This document shows positions 61,176-64,000 of a stretch of 64,000 nucleotides of DNA, in pieces. The notes below the pieces were generated by a model, which was given only the letters and a program-made list of their open reading frames with translations, had not been told where the DNA came from and made no database searches. Position 1 is the stretch's first letter, and the number at the start of each line of letters is the position of its first letter. The stretch is from positions 248,001-312,000 of the forward strand of contig NZ_JAOSLC020000002.1 in assembly GCF_026191475.2 (NCBI RefSeq), read 5' to 3'. Both the position numbers and the translations under genes were made by a program. The DNA comes from Polaribacter ponticola (GTDB taxonomy: Bacteria; Bacteroidota; Bacteroidia; Flavobacteriales; Flavobacteriaceae).

Positions 61176-61249
61176 AGCCGATGGAGGGACTCGAACCCAC
61201 GACCTGCTGATTACAAATCAGCTGCTCTAGCCAGCTGAGCTACATCGGC
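61176..61249 (-). tRNA. tRNA-Thr (anticodon TGT)
   Basis: Acceptor GCCGATG with CATCGGC, anticodon stem GCTGA/TCAGC around TTTGTAA. First gene of the tRNA-tuf-rpl-rpo cluster. Confidence 0.95.
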
Positions 61250-61289
61250 TTTTGTTGCAAAAAAACAACCCGCTATTTCTAACGGATTG

Positions 61290-61297
61290 CAAATGTA
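61290..61297 (-). promoter_or_regulatory. -7 box of the tRNA-tuf cluster
   Basis: TACATTTG on the minus strand, a perfect TAnnTTTG, 41 bases upstream of tRNA-Thr(TGT). The -33 region is only TTTT-like. The same box sequence serves the other tRNA unit (8474-8481) and rpsU. Confidence 0.6.
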
Positions 61298-61357
61298 TAA
61301 AGTTTTTTTTAAATTCTAAAACTATTTACTATTATTTTTTTTACTTTTTTTCGCTTT

Positions 61358-61666
61358 TTATGAAATTAGCGAATCCCTATGTTTTTCCTTAGACCTTTTT
61401 AACTGCCTCTTTAAATTATCTACAGCAGAGTTTACACCTTCTTCAAAGGTTTTAGTCTCTCTTTTAACAATTAATTCACTTCCAGGAATATTGATTTTAA
61501 CTTCTGTTATTTTATTTTCTTTATCACTTGTGTTTTGAACTTTTAAAAAAACCTCTGCATCGACTATCTTATCATGATACTTAGTTAACGAACCCACTTT
61601 CTTTTCTGCAAATTGTATTAATTCATTATCTGCATTAAAGTTAACTGATTGTGTGAATACTTTCAT
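61358..61666 (-). CDS. HPF/RaiA short-form ribosome hibernation factor
   Basis: A 102-residue ribosome-associated inhibitor of the HPF/YfiA (RaiA) superfamily, acting on resting ribosomes. It lacks the long C-terminal dimerisation domain, so it is the short type. Fold markers: an N-terminal strand (FTQSVNFNADNELIQFAEKK) and the basic C-terminus DNLKRQLKRSKEK. It lies three bases after the repaired xerC, a common pairing in Flavobacteriia. Confidence 0.88.
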   Translation of the reverse strand: MKVFTQSVNFNADNELIQFAEKKVGSLTKYHDKIVDAEVFLKVQNTSDKENKITEVKINIPGSELIVKRETKTFEEGVNSAVDNLKRQLKRSKEKHRDSLIS

Positions 61667-61669
61667 AAA

Positions 61670-62556
61670 TCATTCTTTTTTATCGCCCCTAGGGTGAGCT
61701 TGGTTATATACTTTTTTTATAGCATCAAGACTATTATGTGTATAGACTTGAGTTGAAGCTAAAGAGGAATGCCCTAGCAATTCTTTAACTGAATTTAAAT
61801 CTGCTCCTTCATTTAATAAATGTGTAGCAAAAGAATGCCTTAGAATATGGGGGCTTTTTTTACTTTCGAAGAGACGTTACTAAAGTATGAATTTATAATT
61901 CTGTAAACAAGAGTTTCATAAATTTTATTTCCATTCTTTGTTATAAAAAGCTCTTCTAAACCTAAGTTAAATTCTTTTTTTAATTCCAAATATCTATTTA
62001 GAGTTACTTCAACAGATTGCAAAAGAGGCACAAAACGTTCTTTATCTCTTTTTCCTAAGACCTTAATAACACCACTAGATTTATTAACATTTTTTTCTTT
62101 TAGATTAATTAATTCTGCTCTTCTTATCCCCGTAGAATAAAACAACTCTACAATTAATTTATCTCTTACAGACTCAAAACTATCTAACTCATCAATTTTA
62201 TCAATAACTAAATTAATTTCTTTTGATGTAAATGGGACCTGTATTTTTTTAGTCTCTTTTAGGGCCTTGTGCTTAGACAAGGGGTTTATAAAAATCTGCT
62301 CACTCTTTTGAAGAAATTTATAAAACGATTTTAAAGAACTTACTTTTCTATTAATTGTTCTATTTGAAACTTTACTTTCGACTAAATAAACAATCCAACT
62401 TCTTATTTGATGGTAATTAACCTTTAATAGATCTTTCTCTTCGAATTCGATTATTATAAAACTCTTAAAATTAGCTAAGTCATTTTTATATGCTGTTATA
62501 GTATGTACAGAATATTTTTTCTCTAACAATAAGTAGTCAAAAAATGAATCTATCAA
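61670..62556 (-). CDS. xerC: XerC-type tyrosine recombinase (frameshifted as read)
   Basis: Chromosome-dimer-resolving recombinase, 295 residues when repaired. SAM-like N-terminal domain ([16 protein letters not shown]), first arginine in STGIRRAEL, then [22 protein letters not shown] and the nucleophile in QVYTHNS. As read, the frame breaks at the T7 run 61855-61861 and stops after KKAPIF, losing the catalytic H-R-Y. Eight T gives KKSPHILRH. Such a protein would be inactive, so a sequence error is likely. Confidence 0.87.
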
Positions 62557-62601
62557 ATTATCTTTTATTAATTTAAGGTAAAACTACAAAAAATAGTGCA
62601 T

Positions 62602-62636
62602 AAAAAAATCTCGTAATGAAAATTCATTACGAGATT
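62602..62636 (-). terminator. terminator of rpsU
   Basis: A 14-bp stem (AATCTCGTAATGAA at 62607-62620 with its complement at 62623-62636) with a T-tract on the minus strand. Confidence 0.85.
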
Positions 62637-62658
62637 TAAATTTTAAAAAGTGGTATTA

Positions 62659-62856
62659 CTAACCTACTTCTTCTTGTGTTCTTAAACGTTGAACGTAAGA
62701 AGCTTTAATTCTTTGAGCTCTATTAGCTACTGAAGGTTTAGTAAAGTTCTTTCTAGCACGTAAGTTTTTCATCGTTTTAGTACGATCGAATTTTCTTTTA
62801 TAACGTTTTAAAGCTCTATCGATATTCTCTCCTTCTTTTACAGGTATAATTAACAT
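62659..62856 (-). CDS. rpsU: 30S ribosomal protein bS21
   Basis: A 65-residue small-subunit protein, highly basic, with the core RALKRYKRKFDRTK. In Flavobacteriia bS21 helps hide the anti-Shine-Dalgarno end of 16S rRNA, and its own message carries a strong Shine-Dalgarno for feedback control. Here such a site is indeed present at 62864-62873, while neighbours such as tuf and rplK lack one. Confidence 0.95.
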   Translation of the reverse strand: MLIIPVKEGENIDRALKRYKRKFDRTKTMKNLRARKNFTKPSVANRAQRIKASYVQRLRTQEEVG

Positions 62857-62863
62857 AAGTTGG

Positions 62864-62873
62864 CACCTCCCTT
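62864..62873 (-). promoter_or_regulatory. strong Shine-Dalgarno of rpsU
   Basis: On the minus strand AAGGGAGGTG matches the 16S anti-Shine-Dalgarno complement AAAGGAGGTG at nine of ten bases. The last G is seven bases from the ATG at 62856. It is exceptional in a genome where other genes lack such sites, and fits known bS21 autoregulation. Confidence 0.8.
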
Positions 62874-62931
62874 CATAGTATCTTGCATATTTTGAATAGT
62901 AATTAAACTATTGATTTTATTTTTTGGACTG

Positions 62932-62962
62932 CAAATGTAATTACAAATTATGAAATGACAAT
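62932..62962 (-). promoter_or_regulatory. rpsU promoter
   Basis: -7 box TACATTTG (62932-62939) with ATTG at 62959-62962 after 19 bases, matching the Bacteroidetes consensus spacing. Confidence 0.7.
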
Positions 62963-63012
62963 TCATTAAATTAATTTATTTTACAAATGATAAATTAATC
63001 GATGTAGAAAGA

Positions 63013-63058
63013 ATAAAAAATATCATTTCCGAAATTCAAAATTTCAAAAATGATATTC
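63013..63058 (-). terminator. terminator of the acyl-CoA dehydrogenase gene
   Basis: A long stem (AATATCATTT/AAATGATATT with an inner GAAATT/AATTTC) is followed by T-rich sequence on the minus strand. Confidence 0.8.
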
Positions 63059-63098
63059 TTAATTTTTATCCAACTTAACTAAATTGTACTAATTTATT

Positions 63099-64000
63099 TT
63101 AAGTTGCTGGTTTATACTCCTTATTATCTATTACCATTTTTGCGATAATCTCTTTTAATATTTCAGAAGTACCACCTCCAATAGGCCCCAATCTACTATC
63201 TCTTAACAAACGCGCCATTGGATAATCTTCCATATACCCATATCCTCCTAACATTTGTAGAGCATCATAAATTACTTCATCAGCCATCTTTGTAGACAAC
63301 AACTTAGACATACTAGCCTCTTTAACAACATATTGCCCATCATTCAAACGCTTAGTAATAGAATAATTATATTCCCTACACATATCTACTCTACTTGCCA
63401 TTTCTGCAATTTTGTGTCTTAAAACCTGAAATTTGTCTAATGATTTCCCAAAGGCTACTCTTTCTTGCATATATTTTAACGTATACTCAACTGCATATTC
63501 TGCTCTAGCATGTGCATTAACACCCATTATTAATCTTTCTAGTGCAAAATGCTGCATAATATAAGGAAAACCTTTCCCTTCTTCGCCCATTAAGTTTTCG
63601 ACGGGAATTTCTACGTTATCAAAAGCTATTTCTCCAGTATCAGATGCTCTCCAACCTAATTTATCTAATTTGGTAGCTGACACTCCTTTTGCTGCTCTAT
63701 CTACCACAAAAATACTGATTCCTTTATATTTATCTGAAGGATCTGTTTTTGCAGCAACAACTAAATAATCTGAATAAATTCCGTTTGTAATGAACGTTTT
63801 TGACCCGTTTAAAATATATTTATCTCCTTTTTTAATTGCTGTAGAACGCATTCCTGCAACATCAGAACCTCCAAAGGGCTCTGTAATACACAAGCAACCA
63901 ATCATATCTCCTTCTACACTTGGAGTTAAATATTTATTTTTAATAAAATCATCACCTTCTTTATTTAGATGTGTCATTGCTAAATATTCATGAGCCCACA
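63099..64000 (-). CDS. acyl-CoA dehydrogenase (partial, N-terminus outside window)
   Basis: Flavin-dependent dehydrogenase that introduces the first double bond in acyl-CoA breakdown. The frame is open up to the window edge (WAHEYLAMTHL...), so the true start lies to the right. Visible motifs: CITEPFGGSDVAGM (flavin and substrate contact), RLIMGVNAHARAEYAVEY, and QMLGGYGYMEDYPMARLLRD with the C-terminal GGTSEI. The catalytic base expected near GGTSEI-type sequences cannot be mapped with confidence here. Which acyl chain it uses is not evident. Confidence 0.9.
   Translation of the reverse strand, partial: WAHEYLAMTHLNKEGDDFIKNKYLTPSVEGDMIGCLCITEPFGGSDVAGMRSTAIKKGDKYILNGSKTFITNGIYSDYLVVAAKTDPSDKYKGISIFVVDRAAKGVSATKLDKLGWRASDTGEIAFDNVEIPVENLMGEEGKGFPYIMQHFALERLIMGVNAHARAEYAVEYTLKYMQERVAFGKSLDKFQVLRHKIAEMASRVDMCREYNYSITKRLNDGQYVVKEASMSKLLSTKMADEVIYDALQMLGGYGYMEDYPMARLLRDSRLGPIGGGTSEILKEIIAKMVIDNKEYKPAT

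Noticed and set aside
1-64000. CRISPR array or cas genes
   Set aside because: No series of short, regularly spaced direct repeats with unique spacers was seen; the only regular repeats are the 219-bp coding units of the adhesin.
1-64000. Insertion sequence with transposase
   Set aside because: No transposase-like frame or matching terminal inverted repeats around one was found; the only recombinases are the element's integrase and XerC.

Overview
The window looks like the chromosome of a marine-type member of the Flavobacteriaceae (Bacteroidetes). The evidence is very low G+C, promoters with the Bacteroidetes -7 box TAnnTTTG, almost no Shine-Dalgarno sequences except in front of rpsU, type IX secretion (T9SS) C-terminal sorting domains, and typical Bacteroidetes families (DUF3871, DUF3467, IntDOT-like integrase without its first arginine, LytTR/LytS-type two-component pair). 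I cannot name the genus from the sequence alone; Polaribacter/Tenacibaculum-like organisms would fit.

Layout. 1-8.1 kb: a mobile, prophage-like or integrative element. It carries an integrase next to a tRNA-Arg, an XRE repressor with an 18-bp perfect palindrome in front of it, three divergent cargo genes of unknown function, and a DNA-processing block (small unknown protein, Sak4-like ATPase, DUF3871, helicase-like P-loop protein). 8.15-8.43 kb: tRNA-Arg, -Pro and -Ser. 8.5-29 kb: housekeeping genes (PgpH-type HD protein, thiolase, NlpC/P60 hydrolase, TPR protein, gyrA, ClpC, HutH, TlpA-like lipoprotein, and the tgt-lptG-eamA-accA run, then RluF and AlkB). 29-46.2 kb: an island of surface/secreted proteins on the minus strand, headed by its own LytTR regulator and LytS-type sensor kinase. 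46.3-64 kb: tRNA-Ser, aroC, then rpoC, rpoB, rplL, rplJ, rplA, rplK, nusG, secE, tRNA-Trp, tuf and four tRNAs, followed by hpf/raiA, xerC, rpsU and an acyl-CoA dehydrogenase running off the window.

The strongest new signal is in the 29-46 kb island. Five transcription units, including the LytTR regulator itself, are each preceded by the same pair of 8-bp direct repeats (type GACTTTGT/GACTTTAT) spaced exactly 20 bp apart. Each pair lies at exactly the same distance from a -7-like box. This looks like an autoregulated LytTR regulon controlling T9SS surface proteins, and one member unit also contains a tiny secreted-peptide-like gene.

The second general observation is that eight conserved genes are broken by one missing base, and in each case the frame is restored by lengthening a run of seven A/T to eight. 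A ninth break, in pgpH, is one extra base. Because xerC and lptG are among the victims, sequencing or assembly error is the simplest reading, but slippage or a mutator lineage should be considered. I annotate these genes over their full repaired span.

After these repairs no gene-free stretch clearly exceeds 300 bases, unless the doubtful small ORF at 1505-1726 is rejected; then 1341-1701 holds only a promoter box and a 12-bp palindrome. None of the nine tRNA genes encodes its CCA end.
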